Shown: piece by piece, positions 16,721 through 34,800 of the stretch
How positions within the stretch are numbered: the stretch's first letter is position 1
Layout: every line of letters begins with the position of its first letter
Position numbers and translations under genes: made by a program
Assembly (NCBI RefSeq): GCF_051014685.1
Contig: NC_135052.1
Span: forward strand, 10,313,105 to 10,377,104
Origin: Ptiloglossa arizonensis
Lineage: Eukaryota; Arthropoda; Insecta; Hymenoptera; Colletidae
Direction of reading: 5' to 3'
Length of the DNA stretch: 64,000 nucleotides
Notes under the pieces: model-generated
What the model saw: the letters and a program-made list of their open reading frames with translations, nothing else
Told to the model about the DNA's origin: nothing
Databases searched by the model: none

Positions 16721-18829
16721 TCACAAATTATTTAAATAAATAAATGGTTACTGATTAAAATGAAATACAAATATGTACATAAAAATGTAAGTATTTTATG
16801 GAGTGCTCTTATGTTATAATAATTTTATTTTGATACTATTTTGATGATTCAACATTTAGATTTTTCTGTTTTTTAGTAATGATATCATAACCAGTTTGTA
16901 ATTATTTCTTTTATTCTCTTCATTGTATAAACTTCTTTTTATTTCTTTTGTTTAAGAATTTAGTGTCACATATATTAAATTTTAGATATACCACATGTAT
17001 ATATACTAAAAAGAATAATAGTTAGTAATAGTGCACTGATTTGTTAATAGGTTAAAAAATATGCATATAATATATATAAATATTTTTATTGTAGTAAACG
17101 TATTTATATATCAACGTACATTTAATTTAATTCAAATACTTGTAATCTTTTGTACAAACTCATAATATTCTACAATATATTTAAACATATTATAGCAAAA
17201 TATTAATCATCTATTAAATTTGTTTATGCTTATATCATTATTATAATGTAATACAAATGTGAAATAAAATGTTTTCCAAAATATTTTTTATCGTACACGC
17301 TATTCTTATTTTTAACCTATTGATTTTAATTCTTTAATTGTGGACAATTTTATGACGTTTCTTTAAAAAATGGGGGTGAATTTTATTTCTTACTTCGAAT
17401 TATCATAGGTTATACGGTTGGTAAAACACAAATACAAAAAAAAAATATTAATCGTAAGTAGATGAATATGACAAAATTATAAATTGTAGTCTCCACATTG
17501 CAGTTGTAAAATAATAATAAATATTTCATTAGCAATGAAAATATTACAGAATATAGTTAAGGAAAGAAATTTCTTTTTTAAGTAAATAAAAGGAATAAAC
17601 ATTTTATATGCACTATAGACACTATTGAATTTATTTTAATGTATATGTGGATATCTTAAAATAGGTTCAGACATGTTAATTTGTGGGAAGAAACGTAAAT
17701 CTGAAGGACAGTGCAAAAAATAGTAATATTGGCAAGGGGAGAGAAACCCAAATTTCGGGAACAATGAGCTCTAGGATAACTTTTAGCCATCTTCCTCTTG
17801 TACACTATATTATAATTCGGCCATTTGCTTGAAATGCAGCAAAATTTAAGTATTTATTTTCATTCCCATGTTATGGAACTACCATAAAAAGTAGTCATTC
17901 TATAAAAATTGTACATAATATTGTGTATAAAAATTGATATTTAGTAATATTAGATAATAAAGGCAAAGTATAACAGTTTAATAGTAATTAAATAAGATAA
18001 TTTTATTTTAAAAGTGCTTTCTAAACATTAATTAATGACAAGCGTTAATGCTAACTATCACTATAACACCAATTGAACACTACTTTATTAATCTAGGTGA
18101 AGTTATGCATTTGATTGTTATCATAAGTAGCGCCACTGGTTGATCAGAAGATGAAGGGAAATGAGGGTTGATTTCCCTTCCATCAGCGTCACAACTTCGT
18201 GATAGTAGCGCCACTGGTTGATCAGAAGATGAAGGACTTTTGAAGGTTGATTTCCCTTTCGTCTGTGTCACAACCTAGTAATAGTATGTATCGTCCTTCA
18301 GGTCCGTGAAAAAAAAAATAAAAATGAATGTCAGGCTAAATATATTAAATCATTAATACATATATAAAATGAATTGTTTTAATGTGACTTTAAATGTGAC
18401 TATAAATGTTATGTAATTATTCTCTACTCCAAAATAAATGACATATGCATAGAAGTCATAAACCAGTTGTTTTGAAATGCGGCTGTTATCTTAAGAATTC
18501 AACTATAAAATATAATCTGTTTTTCTGTTTATAATAAAATCTTGAGTTTAAAAGAAGAATGTGTTTTACGAAGAAATTTCAAAACGATATTGTACCCAAT
18601 TTTAGGTCCTGCCTCAACTGATTTTAAATATTCGGAAGTTTACATACAAAGCACTCATTTCCGTTGCTTTACAGCAGCAAAACTATGTTTCTTGCCAGAG
18701 ATATTGATGTCGTGTAATCTATGCATTTTGGATATATTACGAGAAAACTACAAGGAATTGAATTTATTATTATTAGAAAGTGATAATTCTATTTAATTCG
18801 TTATATTTGTTAAAAGGGATTGGATTTCA
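16721..18829. other. AT-rich intergenic region with a 78-bp tandem duplication
   Basis: Probably the CCDC28 3' untranslated region followed by the YME1L promoter. The only notable structure is the 78-bp repeat at 18126-18282. The plus-strand ORF at 18542-18796 (84 codons) resembles nothing I know and lacks splice or family support. Confidence 0.5.
18126..18282. repeat. Two tandem copies of a 78-79 bp unit
   Basis: Each copy begins AGTAGCGCCACTGGTTGATC, at 18126 and 18204. The first 32 bases are identical and the rest is diverged but alignable. On the minus strand both copies read SSSDQPVALL within a 63-codon ORF (18080-18271). The base composition is more GC-rich than the surroundings, so the unit may be imported or conserved. 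Its origin is unknown. Confidence 0.85.
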
Positions 18830-23856
<5,027 letters not shown>

Positions 23857-26607
23857 TTAGTATATTGAAATACAATTTAAACTAGAAATTAAAATAAATT
23901 ATTTAGTATATTATCAAATTTTACATTCATACTATGTATTTCTTTACTATACTAATTATATTTTACAATTTTACATGCATGTAGAATTTTTCAATTTAAG
24001 TCTTTGAAATGCATAAGTTTAATCTTTTTATTTAATTACTTATTACATTCATGAGGGGCTTGAAAGAAAAATGGTACAATGGTACAAATACAAAATGGTA
24101 CAAATATAAAGTTTATATTTTATGAAGATGATAGGTAAGATTAAATTTTAATACAAAAGTTTGTATGCTTCCAAACATTAAAATATATTACTATATGGAG
24201 TTATAAGACTTCAAAATTCCTTAAAAAGTACTCTTAGACGCTTTTCTTTATTTGTTTTCTAATGGAACTTTCACACTTGTACCATTTTTACAATTAAGAT
24301 TGCTAAGAGGAAAACTGATACAAGTACATTTTATATATTTTTTTATTAAAAATGTTTTAAAATAATATATTGATAATAAATTTTATAATACATATTACTC
24401 ATTAATACCTTCTGCTTTCTAGGTACAAGTTTTGTATTCATCAAGATATTCCTCATTGTTTTCCTTCATTTCCTCATTTCAAATTTCCTGTAGGTTTTTT
24501 TAATTTCAAATACTCTATTTTTGATGATGTAATCATATAAAGGTTCAAGTGATAACTTAGTTTATTTAAATCAGTTAATTTCATAAAGTCTAAGATTTTT
24601 TTTTAATCTTGTTTTAGATTAACAAATGTTCCTTACAAATGAGCAAAACTAAAGAAATCTCGTTTTCATCTCCTCAATGGTAAATTTCATATATATTTCT
24701 TTAGTAACATTTGTTCAATCAGATAGAATGAAAATGTATACGTAAAATTATTATCATATTTCATATGTAACCAGTTTTTAAAAATTTCACAACATGTATC
24801 TAAAATTTTATTACATTAATTTAATTTTGATGCTAGATAAATATGAATCTTACATATTTATCTCTACCTTTTTTATTTTTAGAAAAAAAATGCACTTGTG
24901 CTATGTTTCCACAGAGCCCCTCATATACTGTGCTTTCTGTAATAATTCATATGAAATTACTTTTGACACAGGCAGCAATTCTTTTACTAAAATTCAATGA
25001 AAACAAAACAGGATACAGAAGAAAAAGTATGAATGTAGAATATTTTTAAAAATTAGATTTAAATTCTTTTACATTAGGAATAATTGTACAGAATGAGTTA
25101 CATAGAACTAGAAACTAATATATCTTTATTATTTTTAACACAAAAATAAATATGTAAGCATAAAGATGTTCTTTGGTTTTATATTCTTTTTAATCTCTGT
25201 AGAAAAGATGTAACAAAACAAGAATTACTTTGTATGATACATGGTTTACATGGAACTTATTTTTCAAGTCATGTGTGATAGGAAATAAATATTTCAAATA
25301 AATGTTTTTAGAAGAACTATCAAAAATTTTGCTATTTGTTTGGAAACAATTATGAACATTATTTCTCTCTCTTTCTAGTGATCTAATAGTGATACCTCAT
25401 ACATATACACATAGAGAATTCCAAAGCATATTGAAAAATTGGGAAAAAAAAGGGTGTTTTTTGGTTTCACCTATTATTTAAATTGATCAATTTTCATCCA
25501 GCAAAAACACATTTTATAAGAAATATTTATAAGAGAACGATCTGATTGGCTGCAATGACAACATCTACGTATTGGTAAAATCTTTATTTACAATATATGA
25601 TTACCCATAAAAAAATCAAACATTTTTCATATGTAACATTTTGTTCTATTTCTATTACTTTTCAAAATATTTAACTAAATAAAAATAAAATACTTTCATC
25701 CATAACTTTAGGGGTAGTTTTTGCATCTTTAACATAAATATTAGTTAATTTTTCAATGCTTTATTTATATGCCATGTTTTATTAAAATTGAAAATTGTTA
25801 ATTGGGTAATGTATCTGTAGAATTCAAACAAATATAATTTTCTAACTCACTGAAGAATCATCACTTCAAATTCTTTAAATAATTAATTGACGGTACTTGA
25901 TTAATTATATTTCAAAATTATAGAGTTTAATTATGAATATGATGTAATATATGAAGTATTAAATCAATGAAATGCCATTCGTGGAAAAAATGTAATTTTT
26001 TACTAATAAAAGAACTAATCAAATAATAATTGAATTTGTGTAGTAAGCTGCCTACACTTGGATGGATGTATTTGCAGTTTAAAATCTATGTAAAACAGAT
26101 TTTTTCGTGTAAGATAAAATTTAAATAATTAAGAATTAAAACAGTTAACATTATAGACATTTTCTATTAAAAAATTACTATAAAAATTCCATTATAAATA
26201 CACATTGAATTTACAGAATGGAAGTATCGAACTACTTAACACGTTGATCGTTATATATTTTAACTGAATACGCACCTACATATATGTGTGAGTCTGTCCA
26301 GGTGTCACATGTTTTTATGTATACTAGTGTAGTATGCATCAAGTATATTTGAACATATACATCGTGTATACTTTCTAGCATTTGTGTATAAACTCAAAAC
26401 ACTGCATTGTTTTCATATAATGTATTGTAAACTTTAGAGAAGATCAATAATTTAGACAAAGATTTTTATTAAGAAAATATTTGATTGAAGAATGTATTTT
26501 AATGTGAAAAATTAACTAAAAATGATATATATATACACACATACATATATATAAACATTTTTCGATTTCATATAAGATAATAAAAAAATGATTTTATATT
26601 ATGTTCA

Positions 26608-26804
26608 CTACATATAAATAATAACAAATATTTTATAAGTAATAAATTTGCATTGTATTCTGTTGTGAACAATTGAATTATAAAGAGCTCCAAATAATAA
26701 TACATTGAATTCCATACCAACGTATGAAGACCACTGATCATATTTACCATAGGTGCTAAAGTCTTTGGTATCATGAAAGGTATTGTTGATGGTGGTCTCA
26801 TATT
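26608..26804 (-). other. Candidate orphan exon, open for 65 codons
   Basis: On the minus strand an acceptor-like sequence (TATATGTAG) is followed by 65 open codons before a stop, starting YETTINNTFHDTKDFSTYGK and continuing YDQWSSYVGMEFNVLLFGAL. The composition looks protein-like for so AT-rich a region. A second minus frame (starting MRPPSTIPFMIPK) is open over the same bases, so chance openness is possible. I do not recognise the peptide and cannot link it to other exons. Confidence 0.25.
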
Positions 26805-27060
26805 CTACATATACTATTGATCGTTTTCAATGTCAAAAATGACAGATGAAGAAGTATACATGCATATGTGTATATTGAGATTAATACACTTACTTTATGA
26901 AAGTTAGGTACAAGATAATAGTGATGCTAGAAGTCGTTTCAGAAAAATCTGTATGCCAGTTTACATATTAAAAAAGATTATTTCTTTATAAACTTGAAAC
27001 TATTCTTATACAATACTAAATAAACAAAATTAAAAATGTATAAAAATTGTTCACTTCAAT

Positions 27061-27124
27061 TGGAACAAAAATTTTCCATTTCTACTTGGAACAAAAATTT
27101 TCCATTTCTACTTGGAACAAATAT
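27061..27124. repeat. 26-bp tandem repeat, about 2.5 copies
   Basis: The unit beginning TGGAACAAAAATTTTCCATT repeats at 27061 and 27087, with a partial third copy from 27113. The two full copies appear identical, so the duplication is recent. It lies in the gene-poor stretch and has no coding context. Confidence 0.85.
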
Positions 27125-30100
27125 TTCATGGTTTATTTAGAACATAGAGTTTTATCTAAATTTGTAAATGGCTAAAAAACGGATATCAATAGTAATTTAA
27201 TAGTAATTTAAGAACATATAGTCTACTATATCATACAAAATTTCAAAATACTAAACAATGGGTATGAGAAGATAGTCATGAGAATTTATCATTATTTTAT
27301 AAAGGATAAAAAGGGAATCACTTTTTCATATTTCGTTGCAACAATCTTTTTCTAAAAAAGAACTTTTATTTACAAAGCAAAATAAATTGCCAGTGACACT
27401 AGCACATGCAATAGAAATACCGCTTTCCTATTGCTTAACATAGTCCACCTGACATTCGACCATACAAAATGGGTAGAGGAATTTTTATTAATGAAGCAAA
27501 AGGATCTTGAAGAATCCAAAAAAACGATCCTTCGAAGATCAATAAGCCTCTGGAGCAGCGGTAGCCATATAATATCGCCAGGTCCACCTTTCTTGTGTTG
27601 AAAGTAATACATATCATTGACAAGAAACAAAACGCAGATCGTTTAAGTGTAGCAAGATTATTTATATCATTAATATTTGACGGAAAATAAGCAAGGCGAG
27701 TTTCTTGTTTAATAACTATTATAAAAGTAACTTGCAAGCATTGTACTTGTTTCATGTTCCTGCAAATGTCTGTATATTTGTTATTAATTGATGTGTAGAA
27801 TATACTTTAAATATAATGATACAGACAAATAAAAGTTTAATAAATCAAATGAATAGAGTTTTAACAACATTCTTAAAAGGATGATCGATGGATCTTGTTT
27901 TATGAAAATTATTTCATTCTACATACTCCTAACAGTGACAATTGATAAATTATTGCATACTACAATTACGACATATATTTTACTGTTCTATAAAATTGTC
28001 CTACCCATGCAATATTATTAATATCCAAGTAATGATCCATTTGTACCCCATTTTTTTCTCCTTCGAAATTTGTATTATAAAAACATAAATAATACTTCAA
28101 CTGAAAGTAGTGTCATACAGAAATATTATATCATATTATGAAATTAAGTATTGATATGGTAGGAAACAGAAACGTATCAATGAAATATAACAGGTAACCC
28201 ATAGATGGACGAACTTCCGATGGAGGCAAAAAATACAGTGCAAAGTTAGATTGTATTGTAATTTAGTTATACTATGCCCATTCAAACAATCTTGTCTCAT
28301 CAGAATACCTTCATTTTTCTTCAAATTACATTGTATGATGTGTTTTTTTATATAGACAAGATCGTCATTGTTATTATTTTGTTTAAATATAGCTATATCT
28401 ATTGACTGTTCGTGTAAATATGAATGTATATATGTTTCAATATAATTTGTTTCTGTATTTTTTTATAAATCAGTGCTGTTACATTATATGTCTAGATATC
28501 AGTATCAATTTTGACGATTTGCTTTCATTCTCGTGTTCTTAATTGCATGAGCAACATTCGATATTTATAGTAATATATTGTAAATATCTATTAGTGGGAA
28601 TAGTCTTTTAAGCAAACAAAGAAAAATATAGTTATTGCACTAGTCGCATGAAGATGCTTCATTTCCCACAAACTAAATGTATCGATATCTGTATCTAGAT
28701 AAATTTAAATTATTAATCGAACAGCACAGACAAACTCTGATTATACGATAATATTGAATAATTCCTATCTAAAATCTTTTGTGCGTATAACAACAAGTAA
28801 TATCGTAATACATGTTTTTACTTACGAGTTACAAATATCTGTACTATTATAGAAATTTCCAAGATCTTCGATCATTTGGTCAAGTTAATGAAAGTTACTT
28901 ATTTTGTCTAATAACTTTCTATACTTGCTTGATTATATTCTTTTTTTCTTCATTTTCTTTTTCACAACCTAAAAGGTCGGGGTTCTCTTTTTTCATTGAT
29001 TAATTAATCACTAGATCCAAATCACTACTTGGTTCATTGGATGTTTGTGTTTGTACAATTCACAACTCGCCTTACAATAAGATTACCGTCTTATGGTCGT
29101 TCAATATTTTAAAATATTTGAACTATGCTTAACTCATTTCACAAAAAGAATGTGTTCAATGTATTTCGGGCTGTGTGGGAAGCCAACTTTGTTTTAGTTA
29201 TATAAATGTGTGATACAGTTACTAAAAATGCTTATTAACCCTTTGAAGTATTAATATATCATTCGGTTTTCTTTTCCTTCTTGATTAATTTTATTTTTAA
29301 TGATGTCGAATCAAGATAGTCATAGAAAAATATACTTTAATCACACTTTTTATAATACTTCATACTTTTGATGTTTAATGTTTTTCAAATCTTTCTATTC
29401 ATGCCATGACTTCATGATATGCTCCATGATGAAATTTTCAATCAAAATGAATTTCTTTCCAAATTTAAAAAATATATTTTGAACATTTAAATTGCTATAT
29501 TTATTCAATGCATGCTTCAAAAGGTTAATACAAACATACATATTACAAATTTAAAATCATAATACATGCTTAGCGTTGTTTAGATTCACAGGATTCGAAA
29601 TTTTTCGGATTCCCACATATGATTATTCCTTTAGTTACGGTATGTGAAATGGCGATTAAAAACTGGTATTAGTAATGTAGTGCCTTATAGAGCAATAGCA
29701 TGAACCAAATAATGTTTTTAAAATATTTTAGTTAATTAAATGTACGGAAATAAATGTATAAAAATTAATTTTATTTGTACAAAACTGTAATTATCAAATT
29801 ATTTAGTCTTTATTGTCATAATAATCTCTTATTTGATTATTAACAAGTTAATTGATACAAGAACAGAAAATTTGGTTCATGTTATTTGTATGTCAATAGT
29901 AACTTTTAAAGAACAAGATTTCACAAAAATCATACTATATAACATTTTACATGGTGTTAACTTTGTAACGCCATATAATCCTTTACAGAATGATAATACA
30001 GAATTTTTGCAAATGTCGTGTGTTTATGATCATTTGCGAGTAAATTACGTTTACCCCGTATTTTATAAAAATCTAATACTTTACGATGTGAAGCGCATCT

Positions 30101-30342
30101 TCAAGACTTCGACGTGAAAAATAATTTTAAATGATGAAATTTATTAACGAACGATAAGTCCGTCACGCGGATTTTCTATAAAAGATCTAACTTTTCTGCT
30201 TTGAAAGCTAAGTAACCACGACGTGTGGGAATAAAAATCGATTAAACTATCCAATTCATAAAATTCTCGATCGAGAACGCTATAGAAAAATATAAATTGG
30301 CGGTGTACTTATGGTAATTCGAAATTCTTTGATGAACAAAAC

Positions 30343-30388
30343 GACATACCAGGAAGACCCGCCATAGCAATAATTATTTCGCATTATT
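30343..30388 (-). other. Possible first coding exon (MAGLP) before a GTATGT donor
   Basis: On the minus strand ATGGCGGGTCTTCCTG is followed directly by GTATGTCG, a good splice donor. Upstream, at about 30845-31070, is a patch with higher GC ending ACATTG|GTGAGC that would suit a 5' untranslated exon. The peptide MAGLP matches the start of the ubiquitin-conjugating enzyme UBE2N, but I could not find the rest of that domain within the following 3 kb, so this remains only a candidate. Confidence 0.2.
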
Positions 30389-31855
30389 ATCGATGCAGAA
30401 TCCAGTACGAAATTTAAATATACGATTTTACATCTTCAGAAACATACCTTTTTTATTTAAAACAGAAGTTTTCAAACTTTTAATTCAATAACCATAATTT
30501 ATATGATTTTTAAGAGTTCCAATAAATATATGAAATCCAGATCTAATAAAAAGAGCTTATAACAATCCTAAATATGACAGCTATATGAACAGTAAATTTA
30601 AGATATTAAAAGCAGAAGAAAAAAGTCAATTAAAAATTTGGAGTAAAAACATTGAATTTATAAAATTTGAATACTTCTGATTTAAAATATGATGCTTTGT
30701 CAACTAAAAACAAATTTTACGCAATTTTATGTTAAGTAAAGTAAAACTTTTACAAATTTATATACCCACTCTTTGACTTTTCTTGGTCTAAAAGAGTGTT
30801 ATGTACTGGGTTCAATACCGATTATTATGTAAAAAGAAGCTCACCAATGTCCAGCAGGTGATCGTAAATATTTCTTAGAAACGCTTGAATAACAAAGTCG
30901 CAATAACGCGTTCTTAAATGACTTAGAAACAAACGTTTCGAAACGATGAATATAAAGTATTTATATAAAATCAACTTCCACTTATTCGAATCTCAAATGC
31001 TTCACAGCGACGATCGCTCCATTTGAGCAACTTCTTCGTCATTTTTCACACTTGCAAACTCAATGTTCCACCAAAGACACCTCAGACTCCACTGGAGACA
31101 TTTACACTTTTAGTTTCACTAGTGGCAAATTTAAGAAATATACAATCTTCAGAGATTTACATTTGCATCACAGTGTTTTTTCCTTTACTTACTTTAAAAA
31201 ATAAGCGACACAAGTCTAAGGTGAATATAATTGGCAGTTACTCACTTTGTTTTCTGCTCTTTATAGATTAAATTGAATTGTACACTTATAACTGCTTCAA
31301 AGTTATTCTTAATTTACTGGTCAAATTTTTAAATATTTTCTTTTGTATCTGATTTTCCATCATGAGCTGCTCTCATCATTACTTTTTTATGGTACTGCAA
31401 TTAAGAAGATAATTGATAACATTAGTTCCAATTGATAATATTTCTCTTATTATATATTATCCAGGCAGTAAAATCTTTAATATTTCAAGTATTTGTTAAA
31501 ATTTACTAAATCTCATAAATCATGATAAAACTGTGAAAGGAAAAAAGTAAAGTTTTGCCATTATAATTCTAGTGAATATAAAATAGATATCTGTTATAAA
31601 AGAAGCTCAAATTGATATATCATTATTTGATCACTGTGAGATTAATTATTTGATATTAGCACAAGGAACTAAGACTTGTTTATCATTGTTTCATACTGCC
31701 ACTATAATGCTTTGCATATTAAAGTAAAATACTTATACAAAGTATTATCATTGTTGAAAGAAGTCATACGAACATACAACTTGAATTATTTGTCCAACCT
31801 TTGGTAGATCACTATGAAAAATTTTAAGATCCACGAATTACTTCTGTGTATGTTT

Positions 31856-34800
31856 TCAACGATTAGGCTCTGTCACTTCATTAAACAAAGGTGTTAATGA
31901 ATCAACATCTTGCAATCCATCAAAATTACCAAGTGGGTCCAAATCATTTGTTTCTGTATCAGTTTCTCCTAGAAAATTAGCTTCAAGTAAATCCACAACA
32001 TTCCTACACAAACTGCCAGAAGCAGACTCGTTTCCAGTTTCATTATGTAAGTTTAAAGAATTTAAAGTAGGACTTGAAAGCATTGGTTCATTAGTCTCCT
32101 GATAGGTTTCTTGTGATTGAACTGTATGCAGTGGTGTTGAAGGATATGATCTTGATCCATTACTATCTTCAGCATAAGATGGTGTATATGTAGATACTGG
32201 CACAGGTAGTGGTGTATTTGGATAGGAGCGTGATTGTATTATTTTTTGTAAGGCTCCACCTACTGGAATATCAAGTACATTTGACGGGTCCAACATATCC
32301 TCTTCTGATAAGTTTAAATTAGAATTTGGTAAAGCATCCAATACTATTGCGTTGCTTTCTATTAAACTTTCTTCTGCAGGTTGCTCTGGTAAAATTTGTA
32401 AGCTCTGTGTACCTTCTTCATCCAAAATATTTAATATATTTGTTATATTTTCAGATGTTATTTCTTTATCACTCATTAAGAAATGTTGCTCATCTGACAT
32501 GAAATTTGGACCAACATCATCGAGTAAATATGTTGATGTTCCCTCTGATTGACCAATCGACCCAAAATCATTGAATTCACTAGGTACTGGTGTAGGCGCT
32601 ATAGAACTGCTCGTAGACGGATTAAAACTCTGACTTTGAAATGTTGATAAGCAATGTTGCGTCGAAATAGGTGACATTAATGCAGGATTGACCATTCTAT
32701 GTAATGGAACTGATTGTGATCTATATAGTTCATTCGTGAATTGTTTATTGCCATGAAACAATTCACTAATTTCTTGATCAGGTTGGTTTTTTTGGTAGAC
32801 ATTTTTAATTTCTTGCAAATTTTCCTGGCTTGGATAGTTAATAAGCAATTGTTTCTGTGGTGCTAAATCGGAAGATAAAAATGCGGCACACTGCGGTCCT
32901 TGTCCCTCTCTCTTCGAAGTAACAGAAATTTGTGTTGTACTGCTACCAACCTGTACTTCTGATGATTTGGTAGAAATCAATGGTAACTGAGGTGTAGATG
33001 TTTGTCTAACTAATTCTGGACCACTTGTGGGGACGACAAAAGTATCGTTTTTACTTGTGTAAGGCATGCTGCAGGATATTGAACGTGATAACGACTTGTG
33101 AGCACGTGCTCTGGAACTAGATGCTTGCAAATTACTTCTTGAGCGTGGAACAGGCGTATTTCGCGGTGAAACAAATGGACTAGCATTTGCAGAATTAGAT
33201 TTGGAAGCGCGGCCATTAATGGGCGAATGTGGGCCTGGCGATATCGGTGTAAAATTAAATATTCTACGACGTGTATTTGGACTTTGTGGTACTGTGTTAG
33301 CAATGACATTTGCATCTTGTACATGTTCCACAACGTTTGTTTCAAAACTGACCCTTCGTCTGGTATTACTTTGATTTGAATGATTTAGTAATGTTGGTAA
33401 TATCAAGTTATGTTTCTGAGTAATTTCACGTTTTTCAATGTTCTGTCTGATAATAGCAGCGGGTAGTATATCAACGGGTGCATGCATAATTCCTGCTTTT
33501 AAATTTTGTTGCAATATTAGTCTTAATTGCGATACTTTATCAGATCTCGATATTTGTTCATCAATAGCAATAGCATTAGCTTCCATGTCTGAACTTGATG
33601 AGCTACTTTGTTGAAAATACTGTAATAATTCCTCCTCTTGCTCTTGGGAATTGTTACCTCCATTTAAATAATCATCTAAAGCGTCTGAATCGATTGGACA
33701 CTTTTCAGTTTTACCTATGAGATTTGAATTTTCTTGCAATAACCGAATCTGATCTTTAGTTAAGATTGTAGATTCTTCTGTTGTGTTCGCACTAGGATCA
33801 AAACTGTTAGGACAACCATTTACTTTAACGCAAATTTTGGAACATGCTGATGTTTCAATATCACAGTTTTTAGGAGGCTGATTACTAACAGCCTCGTTTA
33901 CTTTGCACTTGGTAGGCTTCAAATTACCAGCTAGTATCACCGAAATTTTCTCGGGAGGTTGTATAGATGTAAGTTTAGGCAACAACACATTGGAATGCTC
34001 TACATTCTCTTCTATTTGCTGTTCTGTAAGTTTCGTTTGTTTTTCAGGGCTGGTATCTGATGGCTGATTCAATACAATTGGATTGGCACGCTTTCTGGAA
34101 TTTTTGGGTTTGACATCTCGCTGTGTATTTACGCAGTTGGTCATCACTACACTAGGGTTGCTATTATTCTGTACGTCTTCAATCGATTGTACCACTATAT
34201 TATCACAGTTGGATTCCAGGGAGATGTTACATGGCTGACTACTAGCTTTAAGAACTTTCTTCTGCCGATTGGTTACTACAGCAGATAGACTGAACTTAGT
34301 TAAAGTGTTCTGCCCACTTGATACATTTGTACCTTGAGATGACTGATTGGACTTAGTTTTCTTATTTCCCTTGTTTGCCCCAGTTTTATTATCAACAGTC
34401 TTCTCTTTGTTCTGATTCTGAAACATTTTTTACATATTATGATGTTTGTAATTAACACACAATATATTTCGAACAGCATATCTTACTTACATGAAGTGCT
34501 TTCTATGCTATGAATCATTTTTAGAAATATTGCTTATAAATAATATATTAATTTTCTAGTACTTCCTGTTACTCTATTAATTGCAAATTATATTTAGATA
34601 AAAGTAATTTACAGAAAACCTTTAAGAAGATTGTTGTACTTATCGTAAATTTAATAACTTTAAAATAATATAGCTAGTATTATTTTTGTACGAATATTTC
34701 ATTTTTTATCATTGCATGTATAAAAATTGTTCCGTGTACAGAAACATCTGGTATATAATTTTTACTGATTAACTAAACTTTATTATGTTGCTTTATTAAA

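Larger units (their letters stand above)
23857..31855. other. 8-kb AT-rich gene-poor region
   Basis: No complete gene could be assembled. The left end should contain YME1L 3' untranslated sequence and the right end RFX7 3' untranslated sequence. Three local patches have more balanced composition and stand out: 26608-26804, about 27370-27755 and about 30120-31100, mostly with minus-strand splice-like sites. They may belong to an untranslated or non-coding transcript, or to a small gene whose other exons I missed. ORFs at 28136-28324, 28812-29003 and 29833-30117 are unrecognised and unconvincing. Confidence 0.45.

Noticed and set aside
29833..30117. 94-codon plus-strand ORF in the gene-poor region
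   Set aside because: No recognisable similarity and no convincing start context or splice partner; left unannotated.
30343..30388. UBE2N gene suggested by MAGLP
   Set aside because: I searched the following 3 kb for the E2 core (HPNI, active-site Cys region, PNPDDP) and found none; five residues are not enough.
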